From contig DFYA01000090.1 in the NCBI GenBank assembly GCA_002382525.1, positions 2,557-13,975 of the forward strand: DNA of 11,419 nt, in the 5' to 3' direction. Of this stretch, positions 1 through 6,887 are shown in pieces. Source of the DNA: Opitutaceae bacterium UBA4094 (lineage in GTDB: Bacteria; Verrucomicrobiota; Verrucomicrobiia; Opitutales; Opitutaceae). The position numbers and the translations under genes are program-made. Position 1 is the first letter of the stretch, and every line of letters starts with the position of its first letter. The notes beneath the pieces were generated by a model that saw nothing but the letters and a program-made list of their open reading frames with translations, ran no database searches and was not told the origin of the DNA.

Positions 1-384
1 GGCCTGGAGGACGTCGCAGTCGATCCAGAGGGTGTTTTCGCCGAGTTTGCGGAGGTCGAGCACGGCGCGGAGGGAGCGGCCGATGAGGCGTTGGATCTCG
101 ACGGTGCGGCCGTCAAGTTTGCCGCGGGAGATGTCGCGCTGTTTGCGCTCGTGGGTGCTGTAGGGAAGAAGTGAATACTCGGCGGTGAGCCAGCCGCCGG
201 GCACGCGTTGTTGTTTCATCCACGTCGGGACCTTGGGCTCGATGGTGGCGGCGCAGATGACGCGAGTGTTCCCAAAGGAGACGAGCACCGAACCGGTGGC
301 GTGGGGGGCGATGCCGGCTTCGAACGTGATGGGGCGGAGCTGGTCGGCTTTGCGACCGTCGGCGCGGGGGGCGGGGGACGTCAT
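1..384 (-). CDS. rph: RNase PH, N-terminal half (cut by window edge)
   Basis: Phosphate-dependent 3'-5' exoribonuclease that trims tRNA 3' ends in the cytoplasm. The minus strand reads open from an ATG at 384 to the window edge, giving 128 residues of a protein usually about 240 long. Family motifs appear in order: RADGRKADQLRPI near residues 7-19, GSVLVSFGNTRVIC at 31-44, GWLTAEYSLLPYST at 64-77, GRTVEIQRLIGRSLRAV at 92-108, and IDCDVLQA at the cut end. The catalytic aspartates of the family lie further on and cannot be checked. No Shine-Dalgarno sequence precedes the ATG. The gene is divergent from the dehydrogenase on the plus strand, with about 160 bp between them. Identification is very secure from the motif string; only completeness is unknown. 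Confidence 0.95.
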   Translation of the reverse strand, partial: MTSPAPRADGRKADQLRPITFEAGIAPHATGSVLVSFGNTRVICAATIEPKVPTWMKQQRVPGGWLTAEYSLLPYSTHERKQRDISRGKLDGRTVEIQRLIGRSLRAVLDLRKLGENTLWIDCDVLQA

Positions 385-545
385 AAACGGCGGACGTTAT
401 CGGCGCAACGCGGGCGAGGGCTACTGCAAAATGCCGAGGTGAAGCGATGCAGTCGGCTGCACAATGGAGCGGGAATGGAGCGCTCGCGGGTCAATAATGG
501 AATTGTTTCCCCGTGGGGGATGCGTTGCAGTGCCCGCTTACAACC

Positions 546-1538
546 ATGCTCAAGGGGCTTTTTATTCTCGATTCTCACGCATTTGAATTGATTTACGGCG
601 ACGTGTTGCGCGCCAAGATCGCGCGCCGCGTGAACTTAATCGCGGGGCTCCAATCCAAGGAGTCGATCGAGGAACGGCCCGAGCTGCTGGCGGAGGTGGA
701 GGTGATCTTCTCGGGCTGGGGCGCGCCGGTGATGGACGCGGCGTTTCTCGCAGCGGCTCCGAAGTTGAAGGCGGTGTTTTACGGAGCAGGGTCCATCAAG
801 GCGATGACTCCGGACGCGTTTTGGGAGCGGAATATCGCGGTGACGAGCGCGTATGCGATGAACGCGATCCCGGTGTCCGAGTTCACGTTGGCGAGCATCC
901 TGCTCTCGTTGAAGCGCGTCTGGCACTACGTGCTCGAAACCAAGCGACTCGGGGCGTATCCGGCGAAGGTAAAGCCGCCGGGCGCGTATGGCACCAAGGT
1001 GGGGTTGATCTCATTTGGGATGATCGGACGTCTCGTGCGGGAGCGCCTGGCTCCGTTCGACCTCGATGTTTGGGTTTACGATCCGTTCCTCACGGCGGAG
1101 CAAGCGGCGGAGTTCAACGTCACGCTGGTGTCGTTGGACGATATTTTTTCACACTGCGATGTCGTGTCGTTGCACACGCCGTGGCTGAAGCAGACGGAGA
1201 ACATGATCCAGGGGCGACATTTCGAGCTGATGAAGGACGGCTCGACGTTCCTCAACACGGCGCGGGGGGCGATCGTGAACGAGCCGGAGATGATCAAAGT
1301 GCTGACGCGACGTCCGGACGTGACAGCGATGTTGGATGTGACTTGGCCCGAGCCGCCGGTTCCGGGATCGCCGCTCTATACGTTGCCGAATGTCGTGCTG
1401 ACGCCGCACATCGCGGGGTCGATGGAAAACGAGTGCCGCCGCATGGGCCAGTTGATGGTCGACGAGTATGATCGCTGGACCAAGGGCGAGCCGATGCGTT
1501 GGGCGATCTCGAAGGAGAAGGCGGCGATCTTGGCGTAA
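546..1538 (+). CDS. D-isomer-specific 2-hydroxyacid dehydrogenase family protein
   Basis: Predicted NAD-dependent cytoplasmic oxidoreductase of 330 residues, the usual length for the family. The Rossmann motif GLISFGMIG is at 153-161, and an acidic residue (D179, in VYDPF) lies where NAD-preferring members bind the ribose. The catalytic triad is complete: R240 in NTARGAIVN, E269 in WPEPP and H288 in LTPHIAGS. The substrate cannot be read from the sequence. The family includes glycerate, lactate, phosphoglycerate and phosphite dehydrogenases. The substrate loop near 79-87 (YGAGSIKAM) differs from the common GxGxDNxD form. The ATG at 546 gives a normal start (MLKGLFILDS); a GTG at 513 in the same frame would add 11 residues but lies in a small GC hairpin. 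The gene is convergent with the phn operon, with 38 bp between stop codons, so it is not co-transcribed with it. Confidence 0.85.
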   Translation: MLKGLFILDSHAFELIYGDVLRAKIARRVNLIAGLQSKESIEERPELLAEVEVIFSGWGAPVMDAAFLAAAPKLKAVFYGAGSIKAMTPDAFWERNIAVTSAYAMNAIPVSEFTLASILLSLKRVWHYVLETKRLGAYPAKVKPPGAYGTKVGLISFGMIGRLVRERLAPFDLDVWVYDPFLTAEQAAEFNVTLVSLDDIFSHCDVVSLHTPWLKQTENMIQGRHFELMKDGSTFLNTARGAIVNEPEMIKVLTRRPDVTAMLDVTWPEPPVPGSPLYTLPNVVLTPHIAGSMENECRRMGQLMVDEYDRWTKGEPMRWAISKEKAAILA

Positions 1539-1576
1539 CGCGACGTGCGAGCGGACGGTGAGCGGCGCGCGCGGTG

Positions 1577-2458
1577 TCAGGACCGCACCCGCGTGAGCTT
1601 GCGGGTAATGCGGCCGCGGATCCACTCGCCGAGGAAGTCGAGGGCGGTCACCAGGACCAAGATGAAGAGGAGCACCGTGGCGAATTTCTCCCACTGGTAA
1701 TACTCTTGGTAGCCGGCGAGTTGCACGCCGAGGCCGCCGGCACCGACGTAACCGATGATCGCGGCGGAGCGCAGGTTATATTCGATCATCCAAAGGACAT
1801 AGCTCCACACGAGCGGTTTGGCGTGAGGCCAGACGCCATGTTGAAACGCTTGGATACGTCCCGCGCCGATCGCGCGAAGTCCGCGGGCGATTTCCATGTC
1901 CACGGACTCGAAGGCGTCGCTGAAAAATTTACCGAGGTAACCGACGCTGTAGAACGTGAGGCCGATGACGCCGGCGAGCGGGTTGGCTCCGACGATGGCG
2001 ACGCCGATGAGCGCCCAGATGAGGCTGGGCACGGTGCGAATGCCGTTGAGCGTCATGCGGGCGGCGCCGACGAGCCAGGCGGGGGACAACGTGCGAGCGC
2101 CGGCGACACCGAGGGGCAGCGCGATCACGATAGCGAACGCGGTGGCCATGACGGCGATCTGGGCGGTTTCGCCGAGGGCACGAAGCGTCTCGGGCCAGAC
2201 GGAGAGGTCGGGCGGGAAGAAGTAGCCAAGGAACCGCTTGAGGTTGCCCGCGTAGTCGAGTTCGCGCCCGGAGCCGCGCAGGGCAGGGGCGGAGGCGAAG
2301 CAGGCGAGCAGGAAAAGGAGGAGCGAAACGTTGAGCACGTTGAGCCGTTCATACCAACGCGGATCGGGCAGGCGCGGCGGCTCGGGAGGCAGGGAGGGGT
2401 TGTGCGCGGGGCCGGAGGCCGGTCCGGGAGCTGACGCAGGAGAGGGAGGGGGGCTCAT
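1577..2458 (-). CDS. phnE: Phosphonate/phosphite-type ABC transporter permease (PhnE-like)
   Basis: Inner-membrane channel subunit that pairs with the upstream ATPase and binding protein for phosphonate- or phosphite-like ligands. The protein is 293 residues. Hydrophobic segments lie near 44-60, 99-121, 146-170, 219-246 and 261-279. The EAA loop that docks on the ATPase is at about 185-213, with the pattern ESVDMEIARGLRAIGAG. The start is the ATG at 2458, which overlaps the phnC stop as ATGA and implies translational coupling. GAAAGG upstream is one of few Shine-Dalgarno-like sequences in the window. The first 35 residues are an unusual Pro/Ala/Ser-rich cytoplasmic extension. The frame stays open far upstream of 2458, but that stretch runs within phnC and is only a shadow. 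Exact ligand unknown. Confidence 0.88.
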   Translation of the reverse strand: MSPPPSPASAPGPASGPAHNPSLPPEPPRLPDPRWYERLNVLNVSLLLFLLACFASAPALRGSGRELDYAGNLKRFLGYFFPPDLSVWPETLRALGETAQIAVMATAFAIVIALPLGVAGARTLSPAWLVGAARMTLNGIRTVPSLIWALIGVAIVGANPLAGVIGLTFYSVGYLGKFFSDAFESVDMEIARGLRAIGAGRIQAFQHGVWPHAKPLVWSYVLWMIEYNLRSAAIIGYVGAGGLGVQLAGYQEYYQWEKFATVLLFILVLVTALDFLGEWIRGRITRKLTRVRS

Positions 2459-3174
2459 GCGTGGGAGACCTTTCGCAGTTTCCACGCGCCGTCGCCGGCG
2501 GAGTCGAAGCTCAGGACAAACTCGGCGAAACGCTCGACGAGCTCGGCGTTGTGCAACACGCAGAACACGGTGCGTCCGCGTTGGGCGGCCTCTTGGCGGA
2601 GGATGCCGAGGACGCGTCCGGTGAGATAGGCGTCGAGGTTGGAAACGGGTTCGTCGGCGAGGTAGAGGTCGGGTTCTTGCAGCAGGGCGCGGGCGATGGC
2701 GGTGCGTTGTTGTTCGCCGCCCGAGGTCTCGCAGACCCAGCGGTTGACTTTGGTGCCGAGGCCCAAGTCGCAGAGGATGCGGTAGGCGGTTTCTCGTTCG
2801 GCGCGGGGGAACCCGATCAACGTGCGCCACCACGGATGGCGTCCGAGACGTCCGCAGAGGACGTTGTTGAGCAGCGTGCTAGTGGGGACGAGCAGGTTGT
2901 TTTGAAACACGACGCCGGTCGATCCGCGCACGGCGGCGGGGGCGTGGCACCGGCCGGCGCGGTCGTAGAGTTCGACGTGGCCTTCGGAGGGGGGAAGGAG
3001 CCCGGCGAGGCAGGCGAGGAAACTTGATTTCCCTACGCCGGAAGGGCCGACGACCGCGACAAACGTGCCGCGCGGCACGTCGAGATCGAGTCCGCGAAAC
3101 AACCAACGGTCGCCGCGCATGAGGCCGAGGCCGCGCGCGGCGATGTGGGGAAGTGGGGTGGCGACCGCCGTCAC
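2455..3174 (-). CDS. phnC: Phosphonate/phosphite-type ABC transporter ATPase (PhnC-like)
   Basis: ATP-hydrolysing subunit of the importer, 239 residues. Walker A is GPSGVGKSS at 43-51, the Q-loop glutamine is Q91 (VVFQNN), the ABC signature is SGGEQQR at 151-157, Walker B is LYLADEP at 170-176, and the switch histidine is H208 (VLHN). All catalytic elements are present, so the protein should be active. The start is GTG at 3174, overlapping the phnD stop by 4 nt as GTGA; the stop overlaps the phnE start in the same way. The PhnC assignment rests on the neighbours as much as on the sequence, since ABC ATPases resemble one another. An internal ATG at residue 19 is possible but would remove the first strand. 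Confidence 0.9.
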   Translation of the reverse strand: MTAVATPLPHIAARGLGLMRGDRWLFRGLDLDVPRGTFVAVVGPSGVGKSSFLACLAGLLPPSEGHVELYDRAGRCHAPAAVRGSTGVVFQNNLLVPTSTLLNNVLCGRLGRHPWWRTLIGFPRAERETAYRILCDLGLGTKVNRWVCETSGGEQQRTAIARALLQEPDLYLADEPVSNLDAYLTGRVLGILRQEAAQRGRTVFCVLHNAELVERFAEFVLSFDSAGDGAWKLRKVSHA

Positions 3175-4139
3175 TTTTTGAGTGCGCGACCAGCGAGGAC
3201 GAGGCCGTCGGCGAGGGGGGCAAGGTGGGCGTCTTGGTCAACGGAGACCAGTCGCGTGGTGAATAGTTTATCGCGCAGCGCGATGTTTTCGGGATCGTTG
3301 AGGCGGACGAGCGCGCGGCGAAGCGCCTCGGTGTTGGCGTCGGAGAGGGCGGCACGCACGGCGATGACGTGGCTGGGGACGGGACCCTGTTTTTGGAGCA
3401 TCCGCAGGCGGGCGCGTTGATCGAGGGAGAGGTGTTTGTCTTGATCGAGCACGTAGTAGCTCACGGCGGCGGCCTCGGCGTCACCGGCGAGCACGCGCTC
3501 AATGCCGGACACGTAGCCGACGCCGAAATGGACGTTGCCGCGTCCGAAGAACGCCTCGGTGTTGGCGTCTTCGCCGATGAGATTGCGTTTGCGCAAGTCG
3601 AGGAGCGGGATGACGAAGCCGGAGGTGCTGGTCTTGCTGGCGAAGGCGACGGGCTTGCCGCGAAGGTCTTCGATGGAAGCGTAGGGCGCGTCCTTTTTAA
3701 CAACCCAGTAGCTGTCGTAAGCGGCGCGACCATCGCCGAATTCGCCAGCGAGGAGAATGCGGCCGATGCGGCGGTTGCGGGCGTTGACCATGTCGGTGGC
3801 GCTGAGGTAACCGAGGTCGATGGTGCCGTTGGCGAGCCCCTCCAAAATGGTTGCGGCGGACAACGGGATGACGACTTCGGCGGGGCGTCCGAGTTCGCGT
3901 GAGAGAAAGGCCTCGAGCGCGCGTTTCTCCTGGAGCATCAACTCCGGGTTTTTATCGGGTTTAAGGGCGACGACGACTTTTGAGAGAGAGAACGCAGCGG
4001 GCGCTTCGGCGGCAGGGACGTCGGCGACCGAGTCGGCAACTTCCGAGCCGGCCGGTCCGGGAGTGGTGGCGGTGACGAACGCAGGCGCGAGCGCCAGCAA
4101 GAAGACCGAGAGGCGCGGGAGGAAAAAGCGACTGATCAT
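3171..4139 (-). CDS. phnD: Phosphonate/phosphite-type periplasmic binding protein (PhnD-like)
   Basis: Solute-binding protein of 322 residues that delivers ligand to the PhnE-PhnC importer. Residues 1-24 form a signal peptide (positively charged MISRFFLPR, then a hydrophobic stretch ending near AFVTA). There is no lipobox cysteine, so it is probably soluble and periplasmic. An Ala/Pro/Glu-rich linker covers about 25-50. The fold starts at VVVALKPDKNPE (55-66). It then shows LANGTIDLGYLSATD (102-116), with Y111 where PhnD proteins contact ligand, and KTSTSGF (169-175), the Ser/Thr loop that binds the phosphonyl oxygens. It is the first gene of a three-gene operon and divergent from aroB. Phosphonate, phosphite and methylphosphonate cannot be told apart by eye. 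Confidence 0.9.
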   Translation of the reverse strand: MISRFFLPRLSVFLLALAPAFVTATTPGPAGSEVADSVADVPAAEAPAAFSLSKVVVALKPDKNPELMLQEKRALEAFLSRELGRPAEVVIPLSAATILEGLANGTIDLGYLSATDMVNARNRRIGRILLAGEFGDGRAAYDSYWVVKKDAPYASIEDLRGKPVAFASKTSTSGFVIPLLDLRKRNLIGEDANTEAFFGRGNVHFGVGYVSGIERVLAGDAEAAAVSYYVLDQDKHLSLDQRARLRMLQKQGPVPSHVIAVRAALSDANTEALRRALVRLNDPENIALRDKLFTTRLVSVDQDAHLAPLADGLVLAGRALKK

Positions 4140-4183
4140 GACGAGAGGGCGGATGTGAAAAGAGGCAGAAGCGATGCGTGAGA

Positions 4184-4189
4184 ATTAGA
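4184..4189 (-). promoter_or_regulatory. Possible -10 element of the phnD promoter
   Basis: Read on the minus strand this is TCTAAT, a 5-of-6 match to the sigma-70 -10 hexamer, about 45 bp upstream of the phnD ATG. No good -35 lies 16-18 bp upstream. That position falls inside the 12-bp palindrome, which would fit a promoter needing an activator, or a repressor site over the -35 region. Inference from spacing only. Confidence 0.3.
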
Positions 4190-4202
4190 TGAGAGCAAGT
4201 CT

Positions 4203-4214
4203 CAATCGCGATTG
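4203..4214. promoter_or_regulatory. 12-bp perfect palindrome, candidate operator between phnD and aroB
   Basis: CAATCGCGATTG is an uninterrupted palindrome in the divergent intergenic region. It overlaps where the -35 of phnD would be and lies about 20 bp upstream of a candidate aroB -35. The symmetry and position fit a dimeric regulator. It does not match the PhoB box direct-repeat pattern. The regulator is unknown. Confidence 0.4.
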
Positions 4215-4235
4215 TCACGCAGGTGTTGCGTGGCG

Positions 4236-4264
4236 TTGACCGCGTCGGCGGGCTGCTGTTTAAC
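4236..4264 (+). promoter_or_regulatory. Possible sigma-70 promoter of aroB
   Basis: TTGACC at 4236-4241 and TTTAAC at 4259-4264 are separated by 17 bp. Matches to consensus are 5 of 6 for the -35 and 4 of 6 for the -10. Transcription would begin about 4271, almost on the aroB ATG at 4274, giving a nearly leaderless mRNA. That fits the lack of a Shine-Dalgarno sequence. Untested pattern match. Confidence 0.33.
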
Positions 4265-4273
4265 CCGCTGCCC

Positions 4274-5359
4274 ATGAGTGAAACGCTGACCGTGAATTTG
4301 GCTGAGCGCAGTTATCCGATCAATTTTGGCGCGGACGTCGCCCCGGCGGTGCGGGCGGCGGTCGCCGGACTGGTGGCGGAGGGCCGGAAAGTCGCGGTGG
4401 TTACGGATCGGAATTTTGCGCGTGCGCAACGAGATGCGTTACACGCGATGTTTGGGGAGCAACCGGTCTTGGTGCTCGAACCGGGCGAGGAAACGAAGTC
4501 ATTGGTGGACCTCGGTCGGGTGTGGGACTTTTTGGCGGAGCATCGGGTGGACCGCGGCGGCGCGCTGTTTGCAGCCGGCGGCGGAGTGATCGGCGATCTG
4601 GCTGGGTTTGCGGCGGCATCGTATTTGCGCGGCATCGCGTTTTATCAGGTGCCGACCACGTTGCTTTCGATGGTGGATAGCTCGGTGGGCGGGAAGACGG
4701 GAATCAATTTGAAGGCGGGCAAAAACCTGGTGGGGGCGTTTCACCAGCCGCGCGGGGTGTTTATCGGCACGCGGTTGCTGGAGACGTTGCCTCCGCGCGA
4801 GTTCGCCGCGGGCATGGCGGAGATCATCAAAACGGGGCTGTTGGGCGACGCGGCACTGTTCGAGCAGTTGGCAAAGGCGCCGCTCACGGTCGCGAGTCCG
4901 GAGCTCGGCGCGGTGATTCGTCGCTGTTGCGAGTTGAAGGCGCGGGTGGTCGAGGCCGACGAGCATGAGACCGCGAAGGAAGGCGGTCGGGCGCTGTTGA
5001 ACCTCGGGCACACGTTCGGCCACGCCATCGAGCAGGTGACCGGCTACGGCGTGTATCTGCATGGCGAGGCGGTTGCGATCGGGTTGGCGGCGGCGGCACG
5101 GCTGTCACAGAAACTTGGATACATCGGCGCGTCCGATGTGGCGCGTATCGACGCTGTGTTGGCGGCGCACGCGTTGCCGACGCGGTTGCGCGAGTCGTTG
5201 CCGCTCGGGCGGTTGATGGCGGCGATGGCGCGCGATAAGAAGGTGCGCGCGGGGGCGTTGCGCTTTGTGGTGCTTAAATCCTTGGGCGATGCGGCGACGG
5301 CGGGCGGCGTCGATCCCGTCTTGGCCGAGGCGAGTTTCCAAGACGTGGGCGCAGTCTGA
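4274..5359 (+). CDS. aroB: 3-dehydroquinate synthase
   Basis: Second enzyme of the shikimate pathway. It converts DAHP to 3-dehydroquinate with NAD and a divalent metal, in the cytoplasm. The protein is 361 residues, the standard bacterial length. Visible motifs are GEETKSL (71-77), GGGVIGDLAGFAA (102-114), the long PTTLLSMVDSSVGGKTGIN block (127-145) and MAEIIKTG (181-188). The metal ligands E183, H246 (LNLGHTFGH) and H263 (YLHGEA) are all present. The ATG at 4274 is preferred because MSETLTVNLAERSYPI matches normal AroB starts; an upstream in-frame ATG at 4223 would add 17 atypical residues. It heads a plus-strand run and has no Shine-Dalgarno sequence. Confidence 0.96.
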   Translation: MSETLTVNLAERSYPINFGADVAPAVRAAVAGLVAEGRKVAVVTDRNFARAQRDALHAMFGEQPVLVLEPGEETKSLVDLGRVWDFLAEHRVDRGGALFAAGGGVIGDLAGFAAASYLRGIAFYQVPTTLLSMVDSSVGGKTGINLKAGKNLVGAFHQPRGVFIGTRLLETLPPREFAAGMAEIIKTGLLGDAALFEQLAKAPLTVASPELGAVIRRCCELKARVVEADEHETAKEGGRALLNLGHTFGHAIEQVTGYGVYLHGEAVAIGLAAAARLSQKLGYIGASDVARIDAVLAAHALPTRLRESLPLGRLMAAMARDKKVRAGALRFVVLKSLGDAATAGGVDPVLAEASFQDVGAV

Positions 5360-5410
5360 ACGGTCGACCCGTTGAACCGCTGAACAAACATTCGATCCAC
5401 ACCGCACGCC

Positions 5411-6058
5411 ATGTCCGCCATCGACGAAGGGATTGTCCGCGAGTATTTTGAGCAGAACGGGTTTTTGGTGCGCCAAGTCCGCAAATATCAGGTGTCTGCG
5501 CGCCGAAAGACGGGAGATGAGGAGATCGACCTGTTGGTCTATAATCCCTCTTGGCAACGGGGCGCGCGAAAGCCGGATTTCTTTTTGTTCTCGAATGAAC
5601 TTCCGCTGGTGCACCGCGCGATGATTGCGGTGAAGGGCTGGCACACCGGCGTGTTTACGCCGAACATGCTGAAGAGTTCGCCGGAGATTTTTCGTTTTCT
5701 TGAGGACAACGTGATGAAGGAGGCGACGCGGTTTTTTCCGGTCGCGGCGGATTCGACGTCGGACGAAGAAGGGGATCCGTTGACCAAGATCCTTGTGTTG
5801 CCGAGTCTGCCGACGCAGGAGCCGTTTCGTTCGCAGAGCGTTGCTATGTTGAAAGAGCGCGGGGTGGACGCGATTATCTCGTTTCGCTCGATGCTGCTGG
5901 ATCTGATCGAGAAGACCGAGATCAACCGCAACTATGGCAAAAGCGACACGCTCCAGGTGATCCGCATCCTGAAAAACTACGACTTACTCAAGGACGCCCA
6001 GCTCGACCTGTTGCCGGAGCGCAGCATCGTCGGGGTGAGAAAGACGAAAGGCGGATGA
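5411..6058 (+). CDS. Conserved-looking protein of unknown function, possible degenerate PD-(D/E)XK fold
   Basis: I do not recognise this 215-residue protein. It has no signal peptide or membrane segment and is rich in charged residues, so it is probably cytoplasmic. The N-terminal third resembles restriction-endonuclease-like folds. A helix (IVREYFEQNGFLVRQ, 8-22) precedes a strand with DEEIDLLVYN (37-45), then a strand AMIAVKGW (70-77). In active nucleases the last strand carries (E/Q)xK; here it is A73-V74-K75, so the acidic residue is missing and the enzyme may be inactive. The second half has an acidic stretch STSDEEGD (115-122) and a helical C-terminus. It sits between aroB (51 nt upstream) and lpxA (70 nt downstream), on the same strand. 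The coding call is firm; the fold is a guess. Confidence 0.85.
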   Translation: MSAIDEGIVREYFEQNGFLVRQVRKYQVSARRKTGDEEIDLLVYNPSWQRGARKPDFFLFSNELPLVHRAMIAVKGWHTGVFTPNMLKSSPEIFRFLEDNVMKEATRFFPVAADSTSDEEGDPLTKILVLPSLPTQEPFRSQSVAMLKERGVDAIISFRSMLLDLIEKTEINRNYGKSDTLQVIRILKNYDLLKDAQLDLLPERSIVGVRKTKGG

Positions 6059-6092
6059 GGACTCGGGCGCAGGGGAAGTTGGGGGAGTTATT

Positions 6093-6109
6093 ATGGGCAG
6101 GATGCCCAT
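6093..6109. repeat. Perfect 7-bp inverted repeat (hairpin), possible dispersed element
   Basis: ATGGGCA-GGA-TGCCCAT forms a perfect 7-bp stem with a 3-nt loop in the 70-bp gap before lpxA. No T-tract follows, so it is not a classical terminator. The unit with its flank (TGCCCATGCCACTT) resembles short repeats I recall scattered between genes in planctomycete and verrucomicrobial genomes, but no second copy occurs in this window. Confidence 0.5.
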
Positions 6110-6128
6110 GCCACTTTAGATAAATACA

Positions 6129-6887
6129 ATGCCTACGTTTATTCATCCTACGGCGATCGTTGAAGACGGCGCGCAACTCGGCGTCGATTGTGAGATCATG
6201 GCACGCGCCATCGTGACGCGGCATGCGGTGCTCGGCGACCGCGTGGTGGTGCATCCCGGCGGGGTCGTCGGCGGAGATCCGCAATACCTCAAGTTCGACC
6301 GCGCCACGCCGAGTTTTGTGCGCGTCGGCGACGGCTCGGTGCTTCGTGAGAACGTTACGCTCAACCGGGCGATTCACGCGGGTCAATCGACGGTGGTGGG
6401 AGCGCGGTGTTTTTTTATGGCGAACAGCCACGCGGGGCACGACTGCGTGTTGGGCGATGATGTGGTGTTGGCCAACAACGCGATGTTGGCGGGGCACGTG
6501 AGCGTCGGGGCGTTCTCGTTTGTTGGCGGCGGCGCGGGCATTCATCAGTTTTGTCGCATCGGCGAAAGTTGCATGGTCGCCGGGCTCGCTCGGATCACCC
6601 GCGACTTGGCGCCTTTTACCATCACGGCGGAGCGGGACGAGGTGTCGGGGTTGAACCTCGTCGGGTTGAAGCGCCGGGGGTTTCCGCGCGAGGCGATCCG
6701 CGAATTGAAGGAAGCGTTTCGTGCCGTGTATTTCGACTTGGGGAACATTCGCGAATTGGCGGCGGCGGCGCTGGTGGGAGGCGGTTACGCGACCGAGGAA
6801 GCTCGGCGGTTTCTTGCGTTTTTCGCGGAAGGAAAGCGCGGCTTCGCGCGGGCGAACCGGGCGACGGGTGGCGAAGCGCATGAATAA
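6129..6887 (+). CDS. lpxA: Acyl-ACP--UDP-N-acetylglucosamine O-acyltransferase
   Basis: First step of lipid A synthesis: transfers a hydroxyacyl chain from ACP to the 3-OH of UDP-GlcNAc, in the cytoplasm. It is a left-handed beta-helix protein of 252 residues, slightly shorter than the roughly 262 of E. coli. The hexapeptide pattern runs from FIHPTAIVEDGA to IHQFCRIGE. The catalytic histidine is H104 in NSHAGHDC (99-106), with the second conserved H101. LANNAMLAGHVSV (114-126) and LNLVGLKRRGF (175-185) are diagnostic of LpxA rather than LpxD. The C-terminal helical part is present. lpxD, fabZ and lpxB are not adjacent, unlike the proteobacterial cluster. The last 8 nt overlap the pdxA start. 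Confidence 0.94.
   Translation: MPTFIHPTAIVEDGAQLGVDCEIMARAIVTRHAVLGDRVVVHPGGVVGGDPQYLKFDRATPSFVRVGDGSVLRENVTLNRAIHAGQSTVVGARCFFMANSHAGHDCVLGDDVVLANNAMLAGHVSVGAFSFVGGGAGIHQFCRIGESCMVAGLARITRDLAPFTITAERDEVSGLNLVGLKRRGFPREAIRELKEAFRAVYFDLGNIRELAAAALVGGGYATEEARRFLAFFAEGKRGFARANRATGGEAHE

Noticed and set aside
508..520. Small GC hairpin (TCCCC-GTG-GGGGA) before the dehydrogenase gene
   Set aside because: The stem is only 5 bp with a 3-nt loop and no T-tract. Such repeats are expected by chance in GC-rich sequence.
546..1538. Calling the dehydrogenase phosphite dehydrogenase (ptxD)
   Set aside because: The convergent orientation and absence of a lysine at the PtxD Lys76 position in the substrate loop do not support it. 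Kept as a generic family call.
1574..2434. Long plus-strand open frame antisense to phnE
   Set aside because: It is a low-complexity Asp/Glu/Gly-rich translation opposite a well-identified permease. Such antisense frames stay open through GC-rich codon bias.
2459..2833. Upstream extension of the phnE frame by 125 codons
   Set aside because: It lies wholly within phnC in another frame and reads as Arg-rich nonsense. The ATGA overlap gives the natural start.
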